This document shows positions 9,231 through 18,933 of a stretch of DNA of 64,000 nucleotides, one piece after another (the first letter of the stretch is position 1; each line of letters begins with the position of its first letter). The translations under genes were made by a program, and so were the position numbers. This DNA is from Sporosarcina sp. Te-1. GTDB lineage: Bacteria > Bacillota > Bacilli > Bacillales_A > Planococcaceae. The notes under the pieces were generated by a model, which did no database searches, was not told where the DNA came from, and worked only from the letters and a program-made list of their open reading frames with translations. Location: NCBI RefSeq assembly GCF_017498505.1, contig NZ_CP071798.1:2749501-2813500 (forward strand), written 5' to 3'.

Positions 9231-10058
9231 TTAAACTCCATTGGTGATGAGACTGGATAATTGCTGAAATACCCGCTTCATCTCCTGTTGCAATTCCCAT
9301 TGTTCAGTGCCAAGGAAACGGCAATGGATCGCATTTCCATCGAGACGGGTCATACTCACCCGCAGCCCATTAGTCAGCTTCAGTTCTTGCTGCAGCTCCC
9401 GTACATCTAGACTTTCGACAGCAGGCGAAACGAGCCAAACCGAGCCGACATATAGCGATGCTTCCAAAAGCCCCATTTGACTGAGCTGCATGCGCTTCGG
9501 CACAAAATGGATTGAATCCATTGCCAGCAACACGTCCTCAACGTAAATTCGCATATTCGATTTGAATGATTCGAACTCGAATACCTCTCCGCGCTTTTCT
9601 CGTCCTGGGGCAATGATTTCTCCCCATAGCACAGTCGCATCTTTCGCCAACCGGATTGTCGTATCCATTTGAAATTTCGCATCTGCAAACGGTATGATCA
9701 CTTCAGGCATCCACTCCATGCGGGCACGGGCACCGACTTCCACTTCAATCGTTTGGATGCATGGTACCCCCGTGTGGGAACGGTATACCTTCAATGCAGA
9801 TTGTTGTACAATTCGCGCCTGACTATCCGGCAATAGCCGGATTGTCAAGTCATTCCGATCGCCCGCCACCATGCCGCCCGACGATTCCATTACATACACA
9901 GTCGCCGTCGGATCTTTTCCAGTATATAGTTCACGGCTTGCCTTTAAGGGCGGCTGCTGATAGACATGAGGCATCCGGGTATAACCGCGCCTTGGCTCAA
10001 ACACCAAGTCAAGCTTGCCGTGATGATTAATCCGCGTCTGTTCCTTATTCGCCAACAC
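9231..10058 (-). CDS. ureD: Urease accessory protein UreD (UreH)
   Basis: A 275-residue scaffold protein that joins UreF and UreG on apo-urease and helps deliver nickel to the active site. Diagnostic segments are [20 protein letters not shown] and [17 protein letters not shown] at 10058, with GGAG seven bases upstream, gives the usual family length and overlaps ureG by 14 bases. A longer reading to 10184 would lie deep inside ureG and is unlikely. It is the last urease gene before the nickel-type importer. Confidence 0.92.
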   Translation of the reverse strand: MLANKEQTRINHHGKLDLVFEPRRGYTRMPHVYQQPPLKASRELYTGKDPTATVYVMESSGGMVAGDRNDLTIRLLPDSQARIVQQSALKVYRSHTGVPCIQTIEVEVGARARMEWMPEVIIPFADAKFQMDTTIRLAKDATVLWGEIIAPGREKRGEVFEFESFKSNMRIYVEDVLLAMDSIHFVPKRMQLSQMGLLEASLYVGSVWLVSPAVESLDVRELQQELKLTNGLRVSMTRLDGNAIHCRFLGTEQWELQQEMKRVFQQLSSLITNGV

Positions 10059-10674
10059 GCGCCGTCTCCGCACCTTCCAGCAGCATGTTGCGTTGAATCC
10101 ATTGCACGATCTGGTCAACGTTCTTTTTCGTACGGACATCCGCAAAAATATACGGACGCCCGTTGCGCATCTTGTGTACGTCATCCTCCATCAATTCCAA
10201 ATCCACACCGACGTGAGGAGCCAATTCCGTTTTATTAATTACCAATAGGTCTGATCTAGTCAAAGCAGGCCCGCCTTTTCGAGGAATATCCTGCCCTTCC
10301 GCAACGTCAATTACGTAAATATAGCCGTCGACAAGTTCTGGGCTAAAGGTTGCGGACAAATTATCGCCGCCACTCTCCACGAAAATGATATCCAATCCGT
10401 CAAACCTTTCGTTCAACTCGTCAATGGCCGCGAAATTCATCGAAGCATCTTCCCGTATGGCCGTATGTGGACAACCACCTGTTTCCACGCCAATAATACG
10501 ATTTTCTTCAAGCACTCCGTTATGGATAAGGAATTGCGCGTCTTCCCGTGTATAAATATCATTTGTAATGACTGCAACGTTATAGTTTTCATGCATCGCA
10601 CGTGTCAATTGATCGACTAGCGATGTCTTGCCTGAACCGACAGGGCCGCCGATTCCGATACGTACTGGTTTCAT
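10045..10674 (-). CDS. ureG: Urease accessory GTPase UreG
   Basis: A 209-residue SIMIBI-class GTPase that supplies GTP hydrolysis and nickel during urease maturation. P-loop GPVGSGKT is at residues 10-17. The nickel-binding Cys-Pro-His motif occurs in [16 protein letters not shown], the [13 protein letters not shown] segment is conserved, and the guanine-specificity NKTE is present. GAGAGGG precedes the ATG at 10674. The frame upstream of this ATG belongs to the ureF overlap region and is not conserved. Confidence 0.96.
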   Translation of the reverse strand: MKPVRIGIGGPVGSGKTSLVDQLTRAMHENYNVAVITNDIYTREDAQFLIHNGVLEENRIIGVETGGCPHTAIREDASMNFAAIDELNERFDGLDIIFVESGGDNLSATFSPELVDGYIYVIDVAEGQDIPRKGGPALTRSDLLVINKTELAPHVGVDLELMEDDVHKMRNGRPYIFADVRTKKNVDQIVQWIQRNMLLEGAETARVGE

Positions 10675-10693
10675 AGTCAACATCCCTCTCATT

Positions 10694-11434
10694 TTATGAA
10701 ATAAACAATCTTGAAAATAAGTATTCATGTTTCATGGAAGCCAGTTCAATGCTAAGCGCATTGTTGCAAATATCCGCTTCCGTCAGATTTGCAACAAGTG
10801 CAGCCGCCTCCGTTATCGATGTAATTAGTTCATGCATTGCCTGCACACCCGTATTTTGACCGAACGGAACAGCCCGTACAGCATTTTGAACGAGCCCGTT
10901 GATGGAGGAAAACAAGTATGTCATGATAGCCTGGTGAGCACCTATGTCATTGACCGCACAGTACACGCCATAGAGGACGGCATAATGTCCCTTGATCTCT
11001 CCTCGTTTTATACGACCTAACCATTCATCAAAAAATGGTGCCGTCACAAGAGGTGCCGCCGTCCGGATGAACTGACGGCCTAGATTAACACTTGCATCTC
11101 TTGACTCCTTAGCGAGCTTGATGGCCCCGCAGAGCTGTTCAAGGTGAAGGAGGCATCCAACATCCCGCTGTTGTGCGGCAAAATACGCCTCCCGAATCAG
11201 GATGGCATCCCCGTATGCAAGGTTATCGAACAAATAGGTCTTACAAAATGCAAGCAAATCCTCTTTGGTCCGGATCAAATCTTCTTGGATATACGTCTCC
11301 ATACCATAGGATTGCGTATAGCTCCCGATCGGAAAGGCAGAATCATGGATTTGCATCAGTTGTAGAAAATTGAAATCAGTGAGAGTGGCCGCGGTATTTG
11401 AACGGCTGCTTGAAGCGTCTTTCAGTTGATTCAT
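10694..11434 (-). CDS. ureF: Urease accessory protein UreF
   Basis: An all-helical protein of about 230-246 residues that regulates UreG GTPase activity within the UreDFG complex. The core [20 protein letters not shown] (about residues 25-44) matches the family N-terminal motif, and [12 protein letters not shown] matches the C-terminal motif. The ATG at 11434 has an AGGTG site but overlaps ureE by 59 bases, and about 20 residues precede the conserved core. A later non-ATG start nearer that core is possible, so the exact start is uncertain. Confidence 0.9.
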   Translation of the reverse strand: MNQLKDASSSRSNTAATLTDFNFLQLMQIHDSAFPIGSYTQSYGMETYIQEDLIRTKEDLLAFCKTYLFDNLAYGDAILIREAYFAAQQRDVGCLLHLEQLCGAIKLAKESRDASVNLGRQFIRTAAPLVTAPFFDEWLGRIKRGEIKGHYAVLYGVYCAVNDIGAHQAIMTYLFSSINGLVQNAVRAVPFGQNTGVQAMHELITSITEAAALVANLTEADICNNALSIELASMKHEYLFSRLFIS

Positions 11435-11822
11435 ACGGTACACCTACTTCATCTAGCAATGGAACTAACGTATGATCTGCCCGAACGACGATTTCATCTT
11501 CAACGATTAACGACGGTGTATGCCGATTGCCCAGTTCAAAGGCCGCTTTGCCCATTTCAGTCATTGTTCGGGGACGGATGACGAGGACGGGCTCCATTTT
11601 TGTCCGAATGGCGATGACACGTTCCTCATCCTCAAATAACAGATCGCCGTATTGAAGCGGCGCTTCTTGATCGATTCGAAGTGCGATATCTGTGCCTGCA
11701 GTCGTTTCGGTCCGCAAAATCCGCTTACTGAGTTCTTCCCAATCCAACTCAACCCATTCCATTCGCTTTCCTACAGCTTCCTCTTGGTCTCCGAGATTCC
11801 CTATGATTTTTTCAATTAACAT
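11376..11822 (-). CDS. ureE: Urease nickel metallochaperone UreE
   Basis: A 148-residue dimeric nickel carrier. The peptide-binding N-terminal domain starts MLIEKIIGNL. The metal-binding domain contains AAFELGNRHTPSLIVEDEIV, whose conserved His is the dimer-interface nickel ligand. The C-terminus is short (KYRGHSH), with two His but no long His-rich tail as in Klebsiella; a short tail is normal for Bacillales. AGGAGA lies six bases before the ATG at 11822. Confidence 0.94.
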   Translation of the reverse strand: MLIEKIIGNLGDQEEAVGKRMEWVELDWEELSKRILRTETTAGTDIALRIDQEAPLQYGDLLFEDEERVIAIRTKMEPVLVIRPRTMTEMGKAAFELGNRHTPSLIVEDEIVVRADHTLVPLLDEVGVPYESTERRFKQPFKYRGHSH

Positions 11823-11870
11823 CGTCATTCTCCTATCATTCATTGGTGTCACTTCTCATAAGGCTGACTA

Positions 11871-13586
11871 TCAGAATAAGAAATACCGCTGTGCCATCGG
11901 CAGTACACTGACCGGTTCGCACGTGGCCAATTCTCCATCAATCCGTACTTCATACGTTTCCGGATCGACCTCAATCTGCGGCATTTCGCTATTTAACTTC
12001 ATATCAGACTTGGATACATTGCGGCAATTCATGACCGTCCCGATCATCCGCTTCAGTCCAAGTTGTTCCGGCAATCCCTCTTTGACTGCTATCTTCGGCA
12101 GGAATGTCATCCCAATGTTTTGCGGCCCTTGTCCGTGGAAACCGTACATCCGCCGGCCCATCATCGGCTGTGGCGTCGGAATGGAGGCATTTGGATCACC
12201 TGTTATCGCATAGACAGCGATTCCTGCTTTAATGACAACCTCGGCTTTCACGCCGAAAAATGCCGGATCCCATAAGACGATATCCGCCAATTTGCCTTCC
12301 TCGATGGAGCCGACTTCATGGGAAATCCCTTGGGCGATGGCCGGGTTGATCGTATACTTTGCGACATAGCGCTTTACTCTGTAATTATCATTGTCTTTGC
12401 CTTCATCCTGCGGCAACGGACCACGTTGCTTCTTCATCTTATCCGCCGTCTGCCATGTGCGGATCGTCACTTCACCGACACGGCCCATTGCCTGGGAGTC
12501 GGAGGACATGATGCTTAAAATCCCTAAATCCTGCATGATATCTTCAGCCGCAATCGTCTCCGGACGGATACGCGAATCTGCAAAGGCCACATCTTCTGCA
12601 ACATCATGTTTTAAATGATGGCAAACCATCAGCATGTCCAAATGCTCATCTATCGTGTTAGTCGTGAATGGTTTTGTTGGATTTGTCGAAGCTGGCAACA
12701 CATTCGGCAATGCTGCCATCTTCAATTGGTCTGGCGCATGGCCGCCTCCAGCCCCTTCCGTATGGAACACGTGGATGGCCCGCCCATCGATGGTTTTGAT
12801 TGTATCCTCGACGAACCCCGCCTCGTTCAACGTGTCAGAATGGAGCGCCACCTGCACGTCATACTCATCGGCAATCTGTAAGCTTTGATCGAGAGCCGAA
12901 GGGGTTGCACCCCAATCTTCATGAATTTTTACACCAACCGCACCCGCACGAATCTGCTCCACAAGCGGTTCGGGAAATGCCGAGCTCCCCTTGCCGAACA
13001 AACCGATATTTAACGGGATATCCTCAATTGATTGCAACATCCGATGTAAATGCCATTTCCCCGGTGTCACCGTTGTCGCCCTTGATCCCGCTGCCGGCCC
13101 AGTGCCGCCGCCAATGAAGGTTGTTGTTCCAGCATTCAACGCCGTATCCACCTGCTGAGGACTGATGAAATGGATATGTGTATCAATCGCTCCCGCTGTC
13201 GCAATCAACCCTTCTCCCGCATACACTTCCGTTCCGACACCGATAATCATGTCTTGATCGACACCATCCATCGTATTCGGATTGCCGGCCTTGCCGATTC
13301 CAATGATCCTGCCATCCTTAATGCCGATGTCCGCTTTCACAATCCCTGTATGGTCGATGATCATCACATTCGTAATGACCGTATCCAATACGCCCTCGTC
13401 AGATGTTTTTTGGCCGTTCTGCCCCATCGAGACACGCAAGGACTTCCCTCCGCCAAACACGCCTTCATCCCCGTAGGTCGTATAATCTTTTTCAATTTCA
13501 ATCCACAAATCCGTATCCGCCAGCCGCACCTTATCCCCGACTGTCGGCCCGAACATTTTCGCGTACTGCTCACGCCTCACTCTCAA
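11871..13586 (-). CDS. ureC: Urease alpha subunit UreC (catalytic)
   Basis: A 571-residue catalytic subunit that hydrolyses urea to ammonia and carbamate at a dinuclear nickel centre. All ligands are visible: H137 and H139 (HIH), carbamylated K220 (GVKIHEDWG), H249, H275 and D363. The mobile-flap residues C322 and H323 (MVCHH) are also present. Counting from the TTG at 13586, directly after the ureB stop, reproduces the numbering used for Sporosarcina pasteurii urease, which supports that non-ATG start. The C-terminus [10 protein letters not shown] is intact. GGAG lies 14 bases upstream, inside the end of ureB. Confidence 0.98.
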   Translation of the reverse strand: MRVRREQYAKMFGPTVGDKVRLADTDLWIEIEKDYTTYGDEGVFGGGKSLRVSMGQNGQKTSDEGVLDTVITNVMIIDHTGIVKADIGIKDGRIIGIGKAGNPNTMDGVDQDMIIGVGTEVYAGEGLIATAGAIDTHIHFISPQQVDTALNAGTTTFIGGGTGPAAGSRATTVTPGKWHLHRMLQSIEDIPLNIGLFGKGSSAFPEPLVEQIRAGAVGVKIHEDWGATPSALDQSLQIADEYDVQVALHSDTLNEAGFVEDTIKTIDGRAIHVFHTEGAGGGHAPDQLKMAALPNVLPASTNPTKPFTTNTIDEHLDMLMVCHHLKHDVAEDVAFADSRIRPETIAAEDIMQDLGILSIMSSDSQAMGRVGEVTIRTWQTADKMKKQRGPLPQDEGKDNDNYRVKRYVAKYTINPAIAQGISHEVGSIEEGKLADIVLWDPAFFGVKAEVVIKAGIAVYAITGDPNASIPTPQPMMGRRMYGFHGQGPQNIGMTFLPKIAVKEGLPEQLGLKRMIGTVMNCRNVSKSDMKLNSEMPQIEVDPETYEVRIDGELATCEPVSVLPMAQRYFLF

Positions 13587-13952
13587 TTAATTGTCAGCTC
13601 CTTTAAAACCGCCATCCACTGCTTTTTCGATAATTTCTTCTCGATTGTGTGTCGAACCTTCCGTCAGTTGGTTTAACCCAAATACATGGCGCTTTCCGCC
13701 AAATTCAACCAGTTCCACTTCCTTCTCCTCACCCGGCTCAAAACGTACAGCCGTACCAGAAGGAATATTTAAATGCATTCCAACCGCGCATTCCCGATCA
13801 AACTCTAAAAACCGGTTCACTTCAATAAAATGAAAATGTGAACCGACTTGAATGGGACGATCTCCTGTATTGGCTACACGAACCTTCTTTACAGGACGAC
13901 CGGCATTTATGTCAATCCATCCTTCCGCCGTCTTCATTTCTCCTGGAATCAA
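13587..13952 (-). CDS. ureB: Urease beta subunit UreB
   Basis: A 121-residue structural subunit. The start is a TTG at 13952, giving (M)[10 protein letters not shown], the invariant UreB N-terminus, with GAGGAGG seven bases upstream. Upstream codons to 14036 are inside ureA and are not conserved. The [18 protein letters not shown] core and [12 protein letters not shown] segment are typical. It begins 16 bases after ureA ends, and its stop abuts the ureC start codon. Confidence 0.96.
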   Translation of the reverse strand: MIPGEMKTAEGWIDINAGRPVKKVRVANTGDRPIQVGSHFHFIEVNRFLEFDRECAVGMHLNIPSGTAVRFEPGEEKEVELVEFGGKRHVFGLNQLTEGSTHNREEIIEKAVDGGFKGADN

Positions 13953-13968
13953 ACCGAAAACCTCCTCA

Positions 13969-14271
13969 TCATTGAATCGGATTATGCACAGTGACAAGCT
14001 TCGTCCCATCCGGGAAAGTGCACTCCACTTGTACATCGCTGATCATATCGCCGACACCTTCCATTACATCATCGATAGAAAGTACCTGTTTCCCTTCACT
14101 CATCAACTCAGCGACCGTCTTTCCGTCGCGCGCTCCCTCCATGATGAAATGACTAAGAAGCGCAACAGCTTCGGGGTAATTTAGCTTGACGCCCCGCGCT
14201 TTCCGTTTTAATGCCAGCTCTCCGGCAACATGAAGCAACAGCTTCTCTTGTTCAATTGGTGAAAGTTTCAA
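13969..14271 (-). CDS. ureA: Urease gamma subunit UreA
   Basis: A 100-residue structural subunit and first gene of the urease operon. [20 protein letters not shown], the DGKTVAELM segment and the [15 protein letters not shown] end are diagnostic. The start is best placed at a TTG (14271), giving [14 protein letters not shown], because AGGAG lies eight bases before it. A GTG two codons earlier is almost on top of the ribosome site. All three structural subunits therefore appear to use TTG. Confidence 0.95.
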   Translation of the reverse strand: MKLSPIEQEKLLLHVAGELALKRKARGVKLNYPEAVALLSHFIMEGARDGKTVAELMSEGKQVLSIDDVMEGVGDMISDVQVECTFPDGTKLVTVHNPIQ

Positions 14272-14633
14272 ACTCACAACTCCTTCTAAAATTTCTCATA
14301 AGTTAGATAACTCATCACAGAAATGTGTTCTTTTTGTAGTATCCTATTTTTTTGTTAATAGCTTTTGTGTTTTGCATGGACATGCAAGATGGACAGTAGT
14401 CCAGATTGGACCCGGCGTGATGCGGGTTAATAGGGGATATGGGGAATGATGACTAACTAATTATAAGGTAATCCATATTCGTTGGCAATAGTAATAGCAT
14501 CTACTATACAAATGGGAGATAAATACTTTTAATTACATTTGGGTTTGTAGAAAAGGAACAACATTGAGTAAAACAGATAAACCATGTAGAACGATAGGTG
14601 GGTTTTGTGTAAATAGAATTTATTTATACAACA
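14272..14633. other. Intergenic control region upstream of ureA
   Basis: About 360 bases without a gene. The minus-strand urease promoter must lie here, but I see no good paired -35/-10. There are two adjacent inverted repeats: TTGCATG-GA-CATGCAA at 14372-14387 and TGGAC-AGTA-GTCCA at 14390-14403. No TnrA/GlnR consensus (TGTNA-N7-TNACA) was found by eye. The rest is AT-rich with no recognisable structure. Confidence 0.6.
14372..14387. promoter_or_regulatory. Perfect inverted repeat, candidate operator for urease operon
   Basis: TTGCATG-GA-CATGCAA: two perfect 7-base arms around 2 bases, about 100 bases upstream of the ureA start. A second, shorter inverted repeat lies 2 bases away. A dimeric regulator site is plausible; no known consensus is recognised. 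Confidence 0.4.
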
Positions 14634-14668
14634 CGAAAAGGCCGCCCTATTTTTCTGGATAGGGCGAC
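14634..14668 (-). terminator. Terminator of the dpp-ykf operon
   Basis: On the minus strand, TCGCCCTAT and ATAGGGCGG arms flank a short loop, followed by CCTTTTCG. It lies 10 bases after the ykfD stop. Confidence 0.75.
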
Positions 14669-14677
14669 ATAAAACGA

Positions 14678-15697
14678 TTAAGAAGATGCAACCGGAACGG
14701 CGTCCGGAATCGCATCCGGCCGCTTCATCACTGCCTCATCGTGCAAGTGGCATGCGACAAAGTGGTCGTCTTCTTTTTCCAGCCATTTCGGTTTCAATTC
14801 CGCACAAACCGGCATTGCATAAGGACAGCGTGTACGGAATACACAACCGGATGGCGGATCAATCGGGCTCGGCAATTCCCCTCGAAGAATGATACGTTCC
14901 CGGGATTCCTCAATATCCGGATCAGGGATCGGAATGGCCGACAGCAATGCTTCTGTGTACGGATGAAGCGGCTTGTCATACAATCTGGCACTTGTCGTCA
15001 ACTCCACCATATGCCCTAAGTACATGACGCCGATCCGGTTGGAGATATATTTCACCATGGAAAGGTCGTGGGCGATGAACAGATACGTTAATCCTTTTTC
15101 CCGCTGCAACCGTTGCAATAGCTTCACAACTTGGGCTTGAACGGAAACATCAAGGGCTGAAATCGGTTCATCTGCGATAATGAAATCTGGATCAAGCGCG
15201 AGAGAACGGGCAATCCCGATCCGCTGACGCTGCCCTCCGGAAAATTCATGCGGATAGCGGTTGGCATGATCGGCGTTCAATCCGACATCTACCAGCAATT
15301 CATTCACACGCGCTCGCATCTCTGCTTTTGTTTTATATTTCCCGTGAATCTCCAACGGCTCAGCAATAATTTCAAACACAGTCGAGCGCGGGTTCAAGGA
15401 GGCATAAGGATCTTGGAACACCATTTGCGCCTTCTTCAAAAACTGATACCGTTCTTTTTCAGTCATATCATGGACACTTTGTCCCTCAAACAGCACGTCT
15501 CCACCTGTTTTATTGTACAAGCCAAGAATGGTCCGCCCCGCGGTCGACTTCCCACAACCCGACTCACCGACCAACCCAAACGTCTCTCCACGGTAAATCT
15601 CAAAGCTGATTCCATCCACAGCTTTCAATGTTTGCCCGTGACCCATGTCAAAATGCCGCTTTAGATCGTTGACTGATAATATCACTTGTTTGCTCAT
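14678..15697 (-). CDS. ykfD: Dipeptide ABC transporter ATPase YkfD (DppF/OppF-type)
   Basis: A 339-residue OppF-class ATPase: Walker [25 protein letters not shown], signature FSGGQRQR, Walker [13 protein letters not shown], and H-loop IAHD. The oligopeptide-type C-terminal region has clustered Cys ([14 protein letters not shown]). It is the last gene of ykfABCD; its ATG overlaps the ykfC stop. It probably supplies the second ATPase to the Dpp transporter, whose own cluster encodes only DppD. A serine-ended 20-residue tail rich in Ala, Val and Pro is extra and probably disordered. Confidence 0.92.
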   Translation of the reverse strand: MSKQVILSVNDLKRHFDMGHGQTLKAVDGISFEIYRGETFGLVGESGCGKSTAGRTILGLYNKTGGDVLFEGQSVHDMTEKERYQFLKKAQMVFQDPYASLNPRSTVFEIIAEPLEIHGKYKTKAEMRARVNELLVDVGLNADHANRYPHEFSGGQRQRIGIARSLALDPDFIIADEPISALDVSVQAQVVKLLQRLQREKGLTYLFIAHDLSMVKYISNRIGVMYLGHMVELTTSARLYDKPLHPYTEALLSAIPIPDPDIEESRERIILRGELPSPIDPPSGCVFRTRCPYAMPVCAELKPKWLEKEDDHFVACHLHDEAVMKRPDAIPDAVPVASS

Positions 15698-16638
15698 AGG
15701 ATGTCCCCCTCATCTATTCCATAGCGGCGAACTGCGCATAGCTCGTGCTCCAATTTCGATCCTTTCAACTGCAGCACCTCAATCGGCAGTCCAGTAGAAT
15801 GGGAGTGCAACAACAATCCATCCCCGTAATAAAATCCGACATGACGTACCGGGCCCGTCCCTTCGTTGTTGGCAAAGAACAACAAGTCCCCTTTTTTCCA
15901 CATACTCGGGTTATCTATTGGAACTTCTATGCCCGCAGTAGCCTGATCGCTTGCGTCCCGCGGGATTAAATGACCGCACGCCTTCAACATGTTGTACGTG
16001 AAGCCCGAGCAGTCATAGCCATAAGATGACATACCGCCCCATAAATATGGCAAATCAAGAAATTGCATACCGAGTTCAACCGCCATATCTGCAGCCTTCT
16101 TCTCGAACTGATGAACAGATGCCGCACGAACAGCATCTTCCTTCCGTACAGCCCTCTCTCCATCAGGAGTTTCGACCGTATAGAACGTATCATTCTCATT
16201 GATGAGCGGTAGAATCGTATTAAAGGGAATAAGCAAAAATGGCGTTCCATCCTTGTTCCAAAGCTGTGCTTTGTCCTCAGTAATACGAATAAACCCGCCT
16301 GCCTCTTCAAGCGGCTCGGCTTTCTTCAATTGAACAACCGGCACCCAGCCCGGATAGCCCCTATCATCTTTTTTGGAGGATTGCCAAACTGCAATCACTT
16401 TTGCCCATTCCCCCATCACTTCATCGACGATGACAGGTTCACCATATAAAAGCTGCGTCTGAATGCGGTTTGCGTTGCATAGATCCAGCCGATCCTCGTA
16501 GGGGAGCTTTTCCAGCCATTTGTTTAAATGTACTGGACGAGAAATACCTGGCGCATCCATCTCACGTGCAGATTCTGGAGCTGTCCAAACGGTAGCTACC
16601 GGCACGGCACATACATACATATTCACTGTCGATTCCAT
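15694..16638 (-). CDS. ykfC: Gamma-D-glutamyl-L-diamino acid endopeptidase YkfC (NlpC/P60)
   Basis: A 314-residue cysteine peptidase that cuts the D-gamma-Glu to diamino-acid bond in recycled murein peptides. Two bacterial SH3-like domains (about 1-165) are followed by an NlpC/P60 domain, with C210 in YDCSGF, H266 in RHVGFY and H278 as the probable triad. There is no signal peptide, fitting a cytoplasmic recycling enzyme. Its start overlaps the ykfB stop as TAATG. It acts after import by Dpp and before the epimerase. Confidence 0.95.
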   Translation of the reverse strand: MESTVNMYVCAVPVATVWTAPESAREMDAPGISRPVHLNKWLEKLPYEDRLDLCNANRIQTQLLYGEPVIVDEVMGEWAKVIAVWQSSKKDDRGYPGWVPVVQLKKAEPLEEAGGFIRITEDKAQLWNKDGTPFLLIPFNTILPLINENDTFYTVETPDGERAVRKEDAVRAASVHQFEKKAADMAVELGMQFLDLPYLWGGMSSYGYDCSGFTYNMLKACGHLIPRDASDQATAGIEVPIDNPSMWKKGDLLFFANNEGTGPVRHVGFYYGDGLLLHSHSTGLPIEVLQLKGSKLEHELCAVRRYGIDEGDIL

Positions 16639-17744
16639 TACTGGCCATCCCCTTTCATGATTTCTTCCATTCCTTCTATGTCTAGTCCCAACCCTGGGGC
16701 TTTGGCAAATCGAATGAGCGTCCCATCATATTCGATACCGCCTGCCACGATATCCTTCGATAACATGAGCGGCGCATCAAAATCAAACCGTGTAATATTC
16801 GGCTGACTTGCGGCAAAATGGGCAGCAGCTGTTATACCAAGCTTTGTCTCAATCATACTGCCGACCATGCATTCCACGCCAAATGCTTCGGCCAATGTAT
16901 TGATTTTCATTGCCTCTTGTATCCCACCCGATTTCATCAACTTAATATTGATCAAATCGGCCGCGCCCAATTGCAAGACACGAAGAGCGTCTTTTGCGGA
17001 AAATACGCTTTCATCCGCCATAATTGGCGTGAGCGTATGAGCCGTGACATAGCGCAGCCCCTCCACGTCATCTGCAAGCACCGGCTGTTCTATCAGTTCA
17101 ATTCCAAGACCAGCGTCTTCCATCCGACCGATCGCCAATACCGCTTCTTTTGGCTTCCATCCTTGGTTCGCATCCAATCTGATTTTCACTGCATGACCTA
17201 CGCGCCTCCGAATCGCACGGATTCGTTCAATATCCTCTTCGATTTTGCCAATACCGACTTTCACCTTCAGTACTTGAAATCCGTTTTGCACATAGCTGGC
17301 AGCATCATCCGCCATTTCGGCCGGATCATTGACACTTACTGTAAAGTCGGTATCAATTTCATTTTGGAATCCACCAAGCAATTGATAGAGCGGCATTTTT
17401 GCATGTTGGCCCAATAGATCATGAATAGCCATGTCGACGGCGGCTTTTGCACTTGTGTTTCGGACAATGGATCTTTTTAGTTTATGGAACAATTCTTCCC
17501 GATGAGAGATATCCAGTCCGATCAGCTGCGGAGCTATCACCTCTTGAATAGCATATGTAACACTTCCCATGGAATCACCTGTAATGACATGGGTCGGCGG
17601 GGCTTCTCCATAACCGACCGAACCATCATCACAAGTTAGTTTCACAAAGATGGAATGTGCTGTCGTCACAGTGCGTAACGCCGTTTTAAAAGGCTTTGTC
17701 AACGGAACGGCAACGGGAAACGCTTCTATAGTTTGAATTCTCAT
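16638..17744 (-). CDS. ykfB: L-Ala-D/L-Glu epimerase YkfB (enolase superfamily)
   Basis: A 368-residue muconate-lactonising-type enolase. The catalytic lysines K160 and K162 (LKVKVG), metal ligands D191 (LDANQG), E219 (LIEQP) and D244 (MADES), and base K268 (NIKLMK) all fall at the positions known for L-Ala-D/L-Glu epimerases. It interconverts L-Ala-D-Glu and L-Ala-L-Glu so that murein dipeptides can be degraded as ordinary dipeptides. It starts 2 bases after ykfA ends. Confidence 0.96.
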   Translation of the reverse strand: MRIQTIEAFPVAVPLTKPFKTALRTVTTAHSIFVKLTCDDGSVGYGEAPPTHVITGDSMGSVTYAIQEVIAPQLIGLDISHREELFHKLKRSIVRNTSAKAAVDMAIHDLLGQHAKMPLYQLLGGFQNEIDTDFTVSVNDPAEMADDAASYVQNGFQVLKVKVGIGKIEEDIERIRAIRRRVGHAVKIRLDANQGWKPKEAVLAIGRMEDAGLGIELIEQPVLADDVEGLRYVTAHTLTPIMADESVFSAKDALRVLQLGAADLINIKLMKSGGIQEAMKINTLAEAFGVECMVGSMIETKLGITAAAHFAASQPNITRFDFDAPLMLSKDIVAGGIEYDGTLIRFAKAPGLGLDIEGMEEIMKGDGQ

Positions 17745-17746
17745 TT

Positions 17747-18673
17747 TTATTCCACCCCCGGAAGAATGGTCAATGTTCTTGCGTCGGCATCCAATTTGGC
17801 CAATGTGCCGAGCGGGATAGCAAAATGCGGCTCACAATGACCGATTTTAAACCCTTTCACAACAGGCTTTCCTAAGCCGCCTAGATAATGTTGGAAGACC
17901 TCATCGAGCGAGAGGGAGGGCTTCTCCTTTTTCGGTTCCGCATCCGCAAAATCCCCGACCACAATCCCCGCCGCGTCTGCCAGTTTCCCTGCCATCCGCA
18001 ATTGATTTAACATGCCATCCACGCGATATGGTTCTTCCCCGATATCCTCGATAAAGAGCAATTTTCCGGTTGTATCAATTTCAAATTTTGTCCCGATTGT
18101 ATTGGAAAGAAGCGATAAATTGCCACCGACCAATTCCCCTTGTGCCTCGCCTTTGTGAATTGCCGCAAGCGGTGAAATTTCCTCCGTATAATGAAGTTCC
18201 ATTGGCTCGAACAATTGCTGGAACATTTTTGCAGACAGCGGATGGAATGAATCCTTGCCGACACAAGAAGCGAGCATCGGGCCGTGGAATGTTACCACAT
18301 CCGCATAAAGTCCGATTCCAGTATGGAGGAATGTAATATCACTGAATCCCCAGAACACCTTAGGATTTTCACGGATTAACTGGAAATCCAACCGATCCGT
18401 ATAGCGCGCGGATCCATAACCACCACCAGCGCAAATAATGCCTTTCACTTCCGGATCAGCGAACATATCCTGCAAATCGTTCATGCGGTCCTCATCGGAA
18501 CCTGCCAAATAGCCATATACATCATTCACATGCTTACCGAACTTCACCTTTAGGCCAAGCTGTTCCAAAAATGCGAGCGAACGCTTCAGACTCTCTTGAT
18601 TTGGCGGACTGGATGGCGCCACAATGCCCACCACATCCCCTCTCCGAAGTCTCTCTGGCCGAATTCTCATCAT
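17747..18673 (-). CDS. ykfA: LD-carboxypeptidase YkfA (peptidase S66)
   Basis: A 308-residue serine carboxypeptidase of murein recycling, which removes the terminal D-Ala from L,D-linked tetrapeptides. The S66 triad is visible: S111 in GFSD, E209 in LLFIED and H279 in IGHCEPH. No signal peptide, so cytoplasmic. AAGGAG precedes two adjacent ATGs (18673 and 18670), either of which may be used. It is separated from dppE by 260 bases that include a hairpin terminator, so ykfABCD may be transcribed at a lower level or partly separately. Confidence 0.94.
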   Translation of the reverse strand: MMRIRPERLRRGDVVGIVAPSSPPNQESLKRSLAFLEQLGLKVKFGKHVNDVYGYLAGSDEDRMNDLQDMFADPEVKGIICAGGGYGSARYTDRLDFQLIRENPKVFWGFSDITFLHTGIGLYADVVTFHGPMLASCVGKDSFHPLSAKMFQQLFEPMELHYTEEISPLAAIHKGEAQGELVGGNLSLLSNTIGTKFEIDTTGKLLFIEDIGEEPYRVDGMLNQLRMAGKLADAAGIVVGDFADAEPKKEKPSLSLDEVFQHYLGGLGKPVVKGFKIGHCEPHFAIPLGTLAKLDADARTLTILPGVE

Positions 18674-18885
18674 CCCATCTCCTTTGTTGTACTCACAAAC
18701 AATTCAGTTTATATAAGGCAGCCTGAACGATCCCGTCTGTTTCATGTGCCTCATCCCCTGCTTCCATGTATATGCAGTCCGACAAACGACATTTCCCCGG
18801 AAATAAGTGCAGATAGACTGCATGTCATGGGTTGATCCATTCGCACAAAAACTACCTTAGTAATTTCAGATTCATTTGTAACCCA

Positions 18886-18925
18886 GTAAAAAAGACAAAA
18901 TCGCGGCGCCATGACGGACACCGCG
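18886..18925 (-). terminator. Intra-operon terminator between dppE and ykfA
   Basis: Minus-strand hairpin TCGCGGTGTC/GGCGCCGCGA (with G-U pairs) followed by ATTTTGTCTTTTTT, starting 9 bases after the dppE stop. It probably limits read-through into ykfABCD. Confidence 0.75.
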
Positions 18926-18933
18926 ACTGTGCA

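Noticed and set aside
10059..10184. Longer N-terminus for UreD
   Set aside because: The added residues (Cys/Arg-rich) lie wholly inside ureG and are absent from the family; the GTG at 10058 fits length and spacing.
18674..18810. 39-codon minus-strand ORF between dppE and ykfA (starts MQSICTYF)
   Set aside because: No ribosome site and no similarity recognised; it lies downstream of a terminator.
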